A stretch of DNA of 39,161 nt, taken from the NCBI GenBank assembly GCA_002722155.1, contig PBKS01000011.1:43442-82602 (forward strand), read 5' to 3'. The notes under the pieces are model-generated. The model had not been told where the DNA came from, searched no databases, and worked only from the letters and a program-made list of their open reading frames with translations. Below are positions 14,535-23,233 of the stretch, in pieces (positions within the stretch are counted from its first letter, which is position 1; each line of letters opens with the position of its first letter). The position numbers were made by a program, and so were the translations under genes. Source of the DNA: Chloroflexota bacterium (GTDB lineage Bacteria; Chloroflexota; Dehalococcoidia; Lucifugimonadales; UBA826).

Positions 14535-15773
14535 TTGAAAAGGTTAATTAACAACGTGGCAAATCATGGTCTCGCTCTCGATGGGATAAAAGTTCTGGAC
14601 ATAACCAGTGGTTTTGCAGGAGGCTACTGCACCAAAATATTGAGAGATCTAGGAGCCGAGGTAATAAAGGTGGAAATCCCGGAATCGGGTGATTCTTGTC
14701 GATCTTTTGGACCTTTCCTTAACGATGACCCCAACATAGAAACTAGCGCACCCTACCTGTATCTTAATGCGGGCAAAAAAAGCATTACTCTGGATGTATG
14801 TAGACCAGAATCTAGAGATGTTTTCCACTCACTTTGCTTGGAATCAGACATCCTTGTTGAGAATTATAAACCCGGAAAAATGCACCAGATAGGCCTCGGA
14901 TATGAGAATTTATCCACTATCAATCCCACACTAATAATGTGTTCATTAACATATTTTGGTCAGTTTGGCCCTTACAGCCAATTTGAAGGTTCAGACATAG
15001 TATCGTATGCAATGAGTGGATATATGCATTTAACTGGAGACGAAGACAGAGAACCTCTAAAAGCAGGTGGTAGACAAGCGGAGTACCAATGCGGACTGGC
15101 TGGATCTATGTCTATACTCGCTGCACTTCTTAACAGATCCTTAACAGGAACAGGCGATCACATAGATGTATCTGCAACAGAGGCACTAACCAGTACTTTC
15201 GACGGAGTAGCATATTTCCAAACATACGATAAAACAGGTGATAATCCAATGAGAGCTGGAACTCGCCTTATAGCCCGAGAACCCACAGGTGCTTATCCTT
15301 CGACACTTCTTCCCTGTAAAGATGGGTGGGTTCATGTGCATTATTCTCCCAGCAATCCCGAAGGAATAGGTTTTCTGACGGGAAGCGACCGATTAGCTTC
15401 TGACGCAATAATGAAACGGATGAGAGAGCACGCCGATGAAATTGATGAACTTATTACTGAATGGCTACAAAACCATACCCGTAGTGAAGTTCAAACTCTT
15501 GCCCAAGAGGTGCGAGTTCCATTCACAATGGTCCAATCGATCGAGGAAACGATTTCAGACCCTCAAAACAAATATAGAAATTATTTTATGCCAATGGAAC
15601 ATGAAATAGCCGGCAAGATGGATTATCCTACCTCGCCATTCCGTTTAAAAACATCTGAATGGACCCCATTGCCAGCACCCCTTTTAGGTCAACATAACGA
15701 TGAAATATATGTCACCAAACTAAAGATCGATACAAATAATATGGCCAAAATGAAATCCGCAGGTATTATCTAG
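14535..15773 (+). CDS. CaiB/BaiF (family III) CoA-transferase, subunit lacking the catalytic Asp
   Basis: 412 residues. The N-terminal fold is typical: 'GIKVLDIT...GGYCTKILRDLGAEVIKVE' and 'DILVENYKPG'. Family III enzymes use an aspartate near residue 170 that forms an anhydride with the acyl group. Here the aligned segment reads G-R-Q-A-E-Y-Q-C-G, with Glu183 where Asp is expected. The gene directly abuts a second CoA-transferase gene with the Asp, so the two products are probably subunits of one enzyme, as in the heteromeric benzylsuccinate (BbsEF) and malate (SmtAB) CoA-transferases. The start is uncertain: TTG 14535 or GTG 14556. It is first in the operon to 19497. The acid it activates is unknown. 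Confidence 0.88.
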   Translation: MKRLINNVANHGLALDGIKVLDITSGFAGGYCTKILRDLGAEVIKVEIPESGDSCRSFGPFLNDDPNIETSAPYLYLNAGKKSITLDVCRPESRDVFHSLCLESDILVENYKPGKMHQIGLGYENLSTINPTLIMCSLTYFGQFGPYSQFEGSDIVSYAMSGYMHLTGDEDREPLKAGGRQAEYQCGLAGSMSILAALLNRSLTGTGDHIDVSATEALTSTFDGVAYFQTYDKTGDNPMRAGTRLIAREPTGAYPSTLLPCKDGWVHVHYSPSNPEGIGFLTGSDRLASDAIMKRMREHADEIDELITEWLQNHTRSEVQTLAQEVRVPFTMVQSIEETISDPQNKYRNYFMPMEHEIAGKMDYPTSPFRLKTSEWTPLPAPLLGQHNDEIYVTKLKIDTNNMAKMKSAGII

Positions 15774-17021
15774 ATGAAAGCTAAAGCGCCTCTATCCGGG
15801 GTACGTATCGCCGATCTTACCAACGTTATCGCAGGCCCAGTTGCTACCCGAATGCTAGCTCATATGGGAGCTGAAATACTAAAAATTGAATTGCCCTGGG
15901 GAAGAGCTATCGGCAATATCGCCATGCACGGGGATGACGAAGAAGGACGAGCCTATAACAAGGTGGGCACATTCAATGAAGTGAATAGAGCCAAAAAAAG
16001 TATGGCCATAGACCTAACACACGAGTCAGGGAAGGAGTTATTTCGAGAGATAGTAAGTATCAGTGACATCGTAATACAAAACTACAGCCCCAGAGTGATG
16101 GGGAACTTGAGCCTTGACTATGAAAATCTAAGGAAGATAAAACCAGACATAATAATGGTATCGATGCCGGCTCTAGGGCTGGAAGGTCCGTGGAGCAATT
16201 ACATATCATTTGGCCCAGGCACAGATGCTTTAGGAGGCCTTTCCTCCATCACAGGCTATAAGGATGGTAATCCTCACAAACCAGGTAACTTCTATGCAGA
16301 CCATAATTCTGGGTTTCATGTTGCAACGGGTTTAATGGCAGCCCTTTACCACAAAAGCCAAACCGGTGAAGGGCAACATCTAGAAATTGTTCTCAGGGAA
16401 GCAACTATGTCTGTTATAGGCGAGCACTTCATAGAATACCAATTAACGGGAAAAGAACCAAAAAGATCCGGTAATGATCATCAAACTTTTTTTCCTCATG
16501 GAATATTCCCCTGTAAGGGAAACGATTCATGGGTGGCGATTTCAATAGAATCAGAGCGAGAATGGAAATCACTGTGTGACCTTTTGACCGCTTTTGATTT
16601 GAAAGATGATCCCGATTTGTCAGATATTAAAACACGAAGATTGAATTACCAAAAGATAGAGTCAAAAATAACAGAATGGACTAAAAAGAGAACCAACCAA
16701 CAAGCTATGAATCAAATGCAAAGCAAAGGTATAAGGGCAGGAATAGTTGCAAAAGCCTCCGATATCCTCTCCGATAAACATTTTTCGGAAAGGGGCTATT
16801 TAGATACTGTTGATCATCCTGACGCGGGAAAATACACAAGCCCTGGACTCCCTTTTAAATTCTCAAAAGCCGCAACCAATGTCGGAGTAAGAGCTCCAAT
16901 GTTTTCTGAACACACAATTTCCATACTATCTAACCTTCTATGTAAAGATATAAGGACAATCGATTCACTGATAGAAAAAGGGACAACTCCACTTGAACCA
17001 ATCGATAGAATCTACTCATAA
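15774..17021 (+). CDS. CaiB/BaiF (family III) CoA-transferase, catalytic subunit
   Basis: 415 residues. 'GVRIADLTNVIAGPVATRMLAHMGAEILKIE' opens the Rossmann-like fold. The likely nucleophile is Asp176 in 'FYADHNSG'. 'HGIFPCKGNDSWVAISIESEREW' marks the middle domain. ATG start immediately after the stop of the upstream partner. The enzyme should move CoA from a donor such as succinyl-CoA to a carboxylic acid so that the crotonase and acyl-CoA dehydrogenase encoded just downstream can degrade it. Together with its Asp-less partner it looks like the alpha/beta pair of one enzyme. Confidence 0.9.
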   Translation: MKAKAPLSGVRIADLTNVIAGPVATRMLAHMGAEILKIELPWGRAIGNIAMHGDDEEGRAYNKVGTFNEVNRAKKSMAIDLTHESGKELFREIVSISDIVIQNYSPRVMGNLSLDYENLRKIKPDIIMVSMPALGLEGPWSNYISFGPGTDALGGLSSITGYKDGNPHKPGNFYADHNSGFHVATGLMAALYHKSQTGEGQHLEIVLREATMSVIGEHFIEYQLTGKEPKRSGNDHQTFFPHGIFPCKGNDSWVAISIESEREWKSLCDLLTAFDLKDDPDLSDIKTRRLNYQKIESKITEWTKKRTNQQAMNQMQSKGIRAGIVAKASDILSDKHFSERGYLDTVDHPDAGKYTSPGLPFKFSKAATNVGVRAPMFSEHTISILSNLLCKDIRTIDSLIEKGTTPLEPIDRIYS

Positions 17022-17093
17022 AAAACAAATCGTGATCAATTATCAATTAAATTGGATACAATCTTCCATATCACCCACAAAAAGGGAACCATC

Positions 17094-17867
17094 ATGCCTC
17101 TAATATTTGAAAAAAGAAACAAAATAGCCTACCTAACAATCAACAGGCCAGAAGTCATGAATGCCATGGATCCTGAGACATACAGTCAATTGTCTCAAGC
17201 ATGGATTGAAGTACGAGACGATCCGAACATCTGGTGCGCAATCATCACAGGGGCAGGAGATAGAGCATTCTCGGCCGGGGCAGATTTAAAGAAAACTATC
17301 CCAAGAAATCCTGAAAAATGGGAATTATGGCAAACTCAAGATGAACAAATACTTAATAGGGGTCTGGAAGTTTGGAAACCTGTTATCGCCGCAGTGAACG
17401 GGTACTGCCTTGCTGGCGGAATGACACTCCTCATGGCTACAGACATAAGAATAGCATCTGAAAATGCTTCTTTCGGTTTATCAGAAGTAAAAAGAGGTAT
17501 TCTTCCAGGTAATGGTGGAACTCAGAGAACGGTGAGACAACTACCTTACCCCATAGCCATGTGGCTCCTACTGAGCGGCGAGCGGCTATCAGCAGAGGAG
17601 GCACTGCAATATGGTTTGATAAACGAAATAGTCCCCGCCTCGGAACTCATCAATGAAGCCGAAAAAAGGGCATCCTTAATCTGTGAGAACGGTCCTCTAG
17701 CTGTAAGGGCCATTAAAGAACTAGCAGTCAAAAGCCAATATATGCAACTCGAACAGGGACTCAGAATGGAAGTGATGATGCAATCTCTTCTGAAAACGAC
17801 TGAAGATGCTGTAGAAGGACCAAAGGCCTTTGCAGAAAAAAGAAAACCGATATTTAAAGGAATATAA
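17094..17867 (+). CDS. Enoyl-CoA hydratase/isomerase (crotonase) family
   Basis: 257 residues from the ATG at 17094, which has AAGGGA upstream and gives the standard family length; a TTG at 17052 is less likely. The oxyanion-hole segments are present: 'AFSAGADLKK' (58-67) and 'NGYCLAGGM' (102-110). Of the two glutamates of classical hydratases, the first is kept (Glu131 in 'LSEVKRG') but the second is replaced by Trp157 ('AMWLLLSG'). Crotonases with one acid often catalyse isomerisation, dehydration or hydrolysis instead of simple hydration. It lies between CoA-transferase and acyl-CoA dehydrogenase genes in a beta-oxidation-like operon. Confidence 0.9.
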   Translation: MPLIFEKRNKIAYLTINRPEVMNAMDPETYSQLSQAWIEVRDDPNIWCAIITGAGDRAFSAGADLKKTIPRNPEKWELWQTQDEQILNRGLEVWKPVIAAVNGYCLAGGMTLLMATDIRIASENASFGLSEVKRGILPGNGGTQRTVRQLPYPIAMWLLLSGERLSAEEALQYGLINEIVPASELINEAEKRASLICENGPLAVRAIKELAVKSQYMQLEQGLRMEVMMQSLLKTTEDAVEGPKAFAEKRKPIFKGI

Positions 17868-17890
17868 ACATAGTAAGGTACCAGACCAAC

Positions 17891-19060
17891 ATGACAGAAA
17901 GATATGAACTACCAGAGGAATTAAGACTTACAAAAAATTTAGTAAAGGATTTTAATCGGAACGAAATAATACCGCTGGAACAACAAATACCCCACGATTC
18001 AATCACCATACCCGAAGATGATTACTTAAGACTTTCAAAGAAAACTAGGGAAATGGGTCTCTGGTGTTTGGGTGTCCCAGAAGAATACGGAGGAGCCGGC
18101 CTTTCACTATTTGCAAATTCTGTTATTGCAGAAGAAATGGTTCAGCATGCAGCAGGCCTATATTGTCCTGCATACGGAACGATGGGCGACCCTCCTCCCG
18201 AGATTATATGGGCTGGAGATGAATATCAAATAGAAACTTATGGTCTCCCTACCGTAGAACACAAGTTAAAAGGTTGGTTTGCCATAACAGAACCCAGTGG
18301 AGGGTCTGACCCTGCTAGGGCCATACAAACACATGCCAAAAGAGATGGTGACGACTGGATTATCAATGGGAGCAAAATTTACATAAGCGGTTCTCCCTGG
18401 GGAGATTGGGGAATCGTCTTTGCCCGAACAGACCCTGATAGCAGAAGAGGTATAACAGCTTTTATAGTGGAAAATGACTGGCCAGGCCTCACAGTGGAAC
18501 CGGTCCCTGTGATGAGAGCATATTACCCAGGACAACTGTTTTTTGATGATTTACGAGTTCCTAGTAGAAATGTCTTAGGAGAGATAGACGGTGGTTGGGA
18601 CCTATTAGCCAATAAATTGCTGGCCAGAGCAAGGATACCTTATTCAGCCTCAAATTTAGGAGTAGCTGTAGCTGCCCATAATATGGCCATAGAATATTCA
18701 AAAACAAGGGAAACCTTTGGCGCGCCTTTGGCATCGCGACAAGCAATACAATGGATGTTAGTAGATAACGAAATCGAGATAAGAGCATGTAGATGGCTCG
18801 TATGGGAGGCAGCCTGGCAATTCGATAACGGAGAGGACTTTAGGCAAGCTGCTTCTGTAGCCAAAATACATTCAGCTGAAACCCTAGGTAACGTAGTTGA
18901 TCGTTCAATCCAGGTACATGGCGGAATGGGTGTAACCGAATGGTTGCCATTGGAACGGTGGTATCGAGAGGCGCGAATTCGCAGGATAGGAGAAGGACCA
19001 ACTGAAGTTCAAAAAATGGTTATCGCGAGGGAGATTCTGACCCCTGGTGGAGTCCACTAA
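17891..19060 (+). CDS. Acyl-CoA dehydrogenase
   Basis: 389 residues, full length. The FAD and substrate region is clear: 'FAITEPSGGSDPARAIQTHAKRDGDDWIINGSK' around 130-162, followed by 'SIQVHGGMGVTEWLPLERWYREARI'. The catalytic base is Glu368 in 'RIGEGPTEV', the position used by medium-chain acyl-CoA dehydrogenases. It oxidises an acyl-CoA to the 2,3-enoyl-CoA and passes electrons to ETF. It starts 23 bases after the crotonase gene, with AAGGT upstream of the ATG, and belongs to the same operon. Confidence 0.92.
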   Translation: MTERYELPEELRLTKNLVKDFNRNEIIPLEQQIPHDSITIPEDDYLRLSKKTREMGLWCLGVPEEYGGAGLSLFANSVIAEEMVQHAAGLYCPAYGTMGDPPPEIIWAGDEYQIETYGLPTVEHKLKGWFAITEPSGGSDPARAIQTHAKRDGDDWIINGSKIYISGSPWGDWGIVFARTDPDSRRGITAFIVENDWPGLTVEPVPVMRAYYPGQLFFDDLRVPSRNVLGEIDGGWDLLANKLLARARIPYSASNLGVAVAAHNMAIEYSKTRETFGAPLASRQAIQWMLVDNEIEIRACRWLVWEAAWQFDNGEDFRQAASVAKIHSAETLGNVVDRSIQVHGGMGVTEWLPLERWYREARIRRIGEGPTEVQKMVIAREILTPGGVH

Positions 19061-19071
19061 TAATATTACCT

Positions 19072-19497
19072 TTGAATATATTTTTCGACACAGATTACAC
19101 AATATTGGGAGTAGATGGATCACTCAGACCGCAAGTGGAACAGCTCTTCCAATACCTAAAAAGCAAAGATCATAACATCTATATATGGTCTGGAAATGGA
19201 CTTCGTACCAAGGATATGGCAAAGCACGGATTGACCGATTTCATAACCGAATATTTTGAGAAGCCTGTTTACGATTATTGGGAAAATACCTCGAAGTTAC
19301 CACTGAACCATCGTCCTGACATGGTTATTGATGATAGTTTGGAAATAGTAGCCATTTTAGGTGGTATATGGGTGAACCAATACTACTTCCCTAACAACAG
19401 CGACAGAGAAATGGAAAAAGTAAAGGAAATCATAGTGGAGGTTGAATCTTCAGGTAGCTCTGATAATCCACGTTTCAGAAGTCTCAAAATCTTCTAA
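19072..19497 (+). CDS. HAD-like phosphatase family protein
   Basis: 141 residues. The four HAD landmarks can be seen in a short core: FDTD (Asp6 and Asp8, motif I), 'IWSGNG' (Ser40, motif II), a lysine region around residue 64 and 'DMVIDD' (Asp87 and Asp88, motif IV). There is no cap insert, so it would act on an exposed phosphate or may be non-enzymatic. TTG start 11 bases after the acyl-CoA dehydrogenase stop, no evident ribosome site; probably coupled to that gene. Its role in a CoA-based pathway is unclear. Confidence 0.65.
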   Translation: MNIFFDTDYTILGVDGSLRPQVEQLFQYLKSKDHNIYIWSGNGLRTKDMAKHGLTDFITEYFEKPVYDYWENTSKLPLNHRPDMVIDDSLEIVAILGGIWVNQYYFPNNSDREMEKVKEIIVEVESSGSSDNPRFRSLKIF

Positions 19498-19511
19498 ATT
19501 TTTCTATAAAT

Positions 19512-19617
19512 TCAAATGGATTCTTTTTTAGGTACCATATCAATTAATCTCCCGATAACCCACGCTGGAAATATCATAATACCAACGAGCAAAACGTAGA
19601 AGGTCGCGTAAAATCAT
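19512..19617 (-). pseudogene. Possible disrupted short membrane-peptide ORF
   Basis: In the 199-base gap between two convergent genes, the minus strand has 33 open codons (19613-19512) that read like a single membrane helix with a basic tail: 'FYATFYVLLVGIMIFPAWV' then IGRLIDMVPKKESI. There is no start codon in this frame. An ATG lies at 19617-19615, and removing the single base at 19614 would put it in frame, giving a 34-residue protein. This may be a real one-base frameshift, a sequencing error or chance. The rest of the gap shows nothing. Confidence 0.25.
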
Positions 19618-19696
19618 ACTTAATCTTTTATATTTCAAGGTTGGTTTGCCTAATAGGTAGATCCTAAATATGCAAGTTTGCAATTACAGAATTAAC

Positions 19697-20641
19697 CTAG
19701 CGGCAAGGAGATATTACCGCTTCAGATAACCAATCCATTTTTTCCAATGAGGCATTTAAGTCAGAGGATCTTGTATCCAAGACAATATGGCTGACACCCA
19801 GTTTCTCGTATTCCTTTATGTCCGAAACTATCTGCTCCGGATTACCAGAAAACCGACGTCTATTCCCGCCAAAGGAATTTTCTTTGTCATACACCGGAGC
19901 CTTTAATACTATAGAAATCTCTGATCTATCCCTGCCAGTTTTATGGCAGTATTCATCCATATAATCAATTTCCACCCTCAACTCAGAAGGCTCAAGTGGC
20001 GAGGCGGGATTAGCCCCCACCGGATGCCAAGCATCAGCCATCTTAACTACCCTTCTTATAGCTGCTCTACTCTGCCCACCTACCCAAATAGGAGGCCCTG
20101 GTTTCTGAAGCGGTTTGGGTGCAAATTGAAGTGGTTTAAAAGAATAAAACTCACCTTGGTAAGACGGCTCATCACTACTCCATAATTCTTTAAAAATGCT
20201 TATATATTCGTCAGTGACTTTGCCACGCCGATTAAATGGCGGAGTATTCAGAGACTCAAATTCTTCTTCTAACCAACCTACTCCAACACCTACAACCAAC
20301 CTACCCTCGGATAGAACGTCTATAGTAGAAAGCATTTTTGCCGTCAAAACAGGATTTCTGTGAGGAACTATCATCACACTAGTTACCAATTTAGCTTTGC
20401 TTGTGACACCTGCCAGAAATGCCAGCTCAGTAAGCATCTCTAAATGTTCACCAGAACTATCCCATGGTACCTCAGAGCCAACAGAGTAAGGATACTGTGA
20501 CTCTGGGTTTATAGGAGCTATCACATGATCGCCAGCAACCATAGAATCAAATCCAATTTCTTCAGCATGGGATGCGATTCTTAGTATTGGATCCCTCTGA
20601 GCGAGTGGTCCATGTGTTGGTAAGTAGAATCCAAATTTCAC
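19697..20641 (-). CDS. LLM-class F420-dependent oxidoreductase (TIGR03619-like)
   Basis: 314 residues. The start is GTG at 20641 with AAGGGGAT upstream. Features of the TIGR03619 subgroup: 'MKFGFYLPTHGPLA' at the N terminus, 'EEIGFDSMVAGDHVI', 'SEGRLVVGVGVGWLEEEF', the 'FNRRG' bend and 'PPIWVGGQSRAAIRRV'. These proteins are TIM-barrel oxidoreductases of the bacterial luciferase superfamily, many of which bind F420. It is the last gene of a four-gene minus-strand operon with an alpha/beta hydrolase, an SDR and an MBL hydrolase. That set could perform oxidation followed by hydrolysis of an ester or lactone. Substrate unknown. Confidence 0.88.
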   Translation of the reverse strand: MKFGFYLPTHGPLAQRDPILRIASHAEEIGFDSMVAGDHVIAPINPESQYPYSVGSEVPWDSSGEHLEMLTELAFLAGVTSKAKLVTSVMIVPHRNPVLTAKMLSTIDVLSEGRLVVGVGVGWLEEEFESLNTPPFNRRGKVTDEYISIFKELWSSDEPSYQGEFYSFKPLQFAPKPLQKPGPPIWVGGQSRAAIRRVVKMADAWHPVGANPASPLEPSELRVEIDYMDEYCHKTGRDRSEISIVLKAPVYDKENSFGGNRRRFSGNPEQIVSDIKEYEKLGVSHIVLDTRSSDLNASLEKMDWLSEAVISPCR

Positions 20642-20667
20642 TTTAATCCCCTTGATCTTGATATAGA

Positions 20668-21450
20668 TTATGAAGGTATATTAGTTTTCAAAAATCTATG
20701 TACTAATTCATTAAAGAATTCCGGTCGCTCATAATAAACAGAATGTCCGGCTTCCTCCACCATAACAAACTCTGAGTGGGGTATTAAGGAAGAAGCTATC
20801 TCAATAGTTTTTGGATGAACCAATTTATCTTCCTCTCCTACCATAAAAAGAATTGGAATCCCTAATTCACTGAATCTTCCGTCCGTTGAACCGTTGTGAT
20901 TCGGTCTAGGTGCGAGAAAATCTGGACTATGCCTAGGATTCATTCTCATTATCTGCCTGTACAACAAAGTTTTTTCAGGAAATTTTTCCGAATAATCATT
21001 AGACAATGCTTTGATCGCACCTTCTGGCAAGAATGGAGGAGATGCTTTATGTTTTCTTCTAACTTCGCGAGACTCCTCATTATCAGACCCCCCGTTGGTT
21101 CCAGAAAAAACCAAAGCCTTCACACGCTCAGGGTTTCTCAAAGAAAAAACCGCTGCTGTCCTCCCTCCCATTGAATGAGCCACTATCGCTACTTTATCTA
21201 TCCCAAGATAATCTAACAGGCCTTCTAAGTCATCCGCGAAGGCTGTTCGTCCTTTTGGTTCGGGTTCATCAGGTGTCCTACCAAAGGTTCTGTGATCAAA
21301 AATGATACATTTATAGAACTTAGAAAAATACGGTATCTGCTGCCACCACGAAATGTGATTTCCGCCAGAACCATGAGCAAAAACGACTGGTACGCCTTCT
21401 CCGTGCACTTCGTAGTACATTGATATTCCGTTCACTTCTGCAAATGCCAT
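20668..21450 (-). CDS. Alpha/beta hydrolase
   Basis: 260 residues, typical of single-domain esterases and C-C hydrolases. The oxyanion segment 'AHGSGGNHISW' is at 25-35. The triad is visible: Ser93 in the nucleophile elbow AHSMGG, Asp208 in 'VGEEDKLVHP' and His236 in 'EEAGHSVYY'. Start is ATG with GAGGAG directly upstream. It lies between an SDR and a flavin monooxygenase gene in the same operon (27-30 base gaps). An alcohol dehydrogenase-like SDR, a monooxygenase and a hydrolase together are a familiar set for Baeyer-Villiger-type degradation; here that is inference. Confidence 0.9.
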   Translation of the reverse strand: MAFAEVNGISMYYEVHGEGVPVVFAHGSGGNHISWWQQIPYFSKFYKCIIFDHRTFGRTPDEPEPKGRTAFADDLEGLLDYLGIDKVAIVAHSMGGRTAAVFSLRNPERVKALVFSGTNGGSDNEESREVRRKHKASPPFLPEGAIKALSNDYSEKFPEKTLLYRQIMRMNPRHSPDFLAPRPNHNGSTDGRFSELGIPILFMVGEEDKLVHPKTIEIASSLIPHSEFVMVEEAGHSVYYERPEFFNELVHRFLKTNIPS

Positions 21451-21479
21451 TACACTCCTCTAAAAATTCATCTCTAGCT

Positions 21480-22238
21480 TTATTCGCGGACTCCTGTCAC
21501 TCCTCCATCTATAAGTAGCTCTATGCCAGTGACAAATGAGGATTCATCAGAAGCAAGATATAAAACGCCGTAAGCAACGTCTATCGATTGGCCAATACGG
21601 CCAAGGGGAATTGAACCGACTCTAGATTCCGGATCGGATGAATGGGTAACTGACCTGATCATGTCAGTATCGATTGGACCAGGGTGGACCGAATTGCACC
21701 TTATGTTTTCAGCAGCAAAACGGCCTGCTGTAGATTTAGTGAGGACTCTAACAGCACCTTTTGACGCCGCGTATGCGGGTGAAGATAATGGCCTACCTAC
21801 AATACCCGCTATGGAGGAAATATTCACGATAGATCCTCCGCCTGCTCTTCGCATTGCTGGAATAGCGTATTTTGTGCCTAAAAACACACCTTTGGAATTA
21901 ATTTCCATCGTTCTGTCCCAGTCTTCGGAAGAAACATCTAGATAATCTTGTCGCAACGCTATGCCAGCATTGTTAACTAATATATCCAACTTGCCATATT
22001 CAGATTCAGCAAACGCTATAGCTTCTTCCCAATCTTGAGCATTTGTTACATCCAAATGAATATATTTGGCTTTTCCTCCAGAGGCTATGACTTCTTTCTC
22101 AACTTCTACGCCTAAGTCATCCAATATATCTCCGAATATAACCTGTGCTCCTTCAGAGGCAAACAAAAGTACCTCTTCCGAACCCTGACCTTTCGCAGCA
22201 CCGGAAATAAGAGCTACTTTACCGTCTAGTCGATTCAT
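21480..22238 (-). CDS. Short-chain dehydrogenase/reductase
   Basis: 252 residues, classical SDR. The cofactor loop is SGAAKGQGS (12-20, with Ser for the usual Thr). 'NNAGIA' follows at 89-94, and the catalytic set is Ser142, Tyr156 and Lys160 ('YAASK'). The C terminus 'FVTGIELLIDGGV' is standard. The Asp37 region after beta-strand 2 (IFGDILDD) favours NAD over NADP. It should interconvert an alcohol and a ketone. The ATG has GGAGG upstream. Operon with the MBL hydrolase before it and the alpha/beta hydrolase after it. Confidence 0.92.
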   Translation of the reverse strand: MNRLDGKVALISGAAKGQGSEEVLLFASEGAQVIFGDILDDLGVEVEKEVIASGGKAKYIHLDVTNAQDWEEAIAFAESEYGKLDILVNNAGIALRQDYLDVSSEDWDRTMEINSKGVFLGTKYAIPAMRRAGGGSIVNISSIAGIVGRPLSSPAYAASKGAVRVLTKSTAGRFAAENIRCNSVHPGPIDTDMIRSVTHSSDPESRVGSIPLGRIGQSIDVAYGVLYLASDESSFVTGIELLIDGGVTGVRE

Positions 22239-22259
22239 ACCTAACCTCCTAATGCATCA

Positions 22260-23099
22260 TTATATGGATTCCCATCGTGTAGCATTGCCGTGCCGATAAA
22301 CTCTTCCAAAATGTTCCTTTGGATGGAAGTGGCCTGCCGCTAATATCATGCCTTCAGAAACCGACTTTTCCATCAGATATCTTCTACTTTTCTCACTGGC
22401 TACCTTGTCGATATCCACTCCAGCACACCAAGATGGTTCATTTATTTGGACTCTGCTGTGGATTGCATCTCCCACAATAGCTGCTTTCTGTCCAGCCGAA
22501 CTCAAAATGAATGACATATGGCCCGGAGTATGTCCAGGGGTAAGAATGGAAGTGATTTCGTCAGTTACACTAAACCCGTCCCCAAAAAGATCCATTAAAG
22601 ATAACGCTTCCAGTGGAATAACATTTTCACTGACCCATGGAGCATTAGCCAGGTTATCGGGTTTAGTAAAATGATCCCAATCGATTGATGGCACCAGATA
22701 TCTCGCGTTAGGAAAAAACGGAATGGGGGGTTCCGAGGAAAGATCCAAATTCCAACCAACATGATCGATATGCAGATGACTGTGCACCACTATATCAATG
22801 TCTTCCGGTTTAATATTTTTTCTTTGAAGATCCTTCAATAAATTACCCTTTTTATTACCTCGAGTTGGATGGGGACCCGGTCCTATTCCTGTATCAACCA
22901 AGACTATTTTTTGCTTGGATACCACAACAAAACACCCGTAGTAGAGCTGAACCAAACCTTTATCTAAAACTTCCTCTTTGTACGGTTCCCACAAGGCTTG
23001 GTCCACATCTGGAAAAAATTGACCTGGAGGTCGAGGCGGAGGAATCATGTCCATAAGGGATATAATTTCTACATTGCCTATTTTTAATTTTTCTTGCAT
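22260..23099 (-). CDS. MBL-fold metallo-hydrolase
   Basis: 279 residues. The metal-binding motif HxHxDH is clear: His108, His110, Asp112 and His113 in 'HSHLHIDHVGW'. Later ligands are the His in 'TPGHTPGHMSF', the Asp in 'IVGDAIHS' and the His in 'AAGHFHPKEHFG'. The pattern resembles lactonase-like members (quorum-quenching AiiA relatives) more than beta-lactamases. It would hydrolyse a lactone or ester. First gene of the minus-strand operon to 19697, with GAGGA five bases before the ATG. A lactone produced by the flavin monooxygenase of the same operon would be a logical substrate, which is inference. Confidence 0.9.
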   Translation of the reverse strand: MQEKLKIGNVEIISLMDMIPPPRPPGQFFPDVDQALWEPYKEEVLDKGLVQLYYGCFVVVSKQKIVLVDTGIGPGPHPTRGNKKGNLLKDLQRKNIKPEDIDIVVHSHLHIDHVGWNLDLSSEPPIPFFPNARYLVPSIDWDHFTKPDNLANAPWVSENVIPLEALSLMDLFGDGFSVTDEITSILTPGHTPGHMSFILSSAGQKAAIVGDAIHSRVQINEPSWCAGVDIDKVASEKSRRYLMEKSVSEGMILAAGHFHPKEHFGRVYRHGNATRWESI

Positions 23100-23233
23100 T
23101 AAATCCTCACAATTTACTTTCGTTCCAAGTCCCAGTATTACTTCATCCTGTTACACTCACTTCAACATTGTATTCTTTTTATTAAAGGTTTTATTTAGAA
23201 ACGTAAATAAGGTTATAGAGGTCAAGAGCAAGC

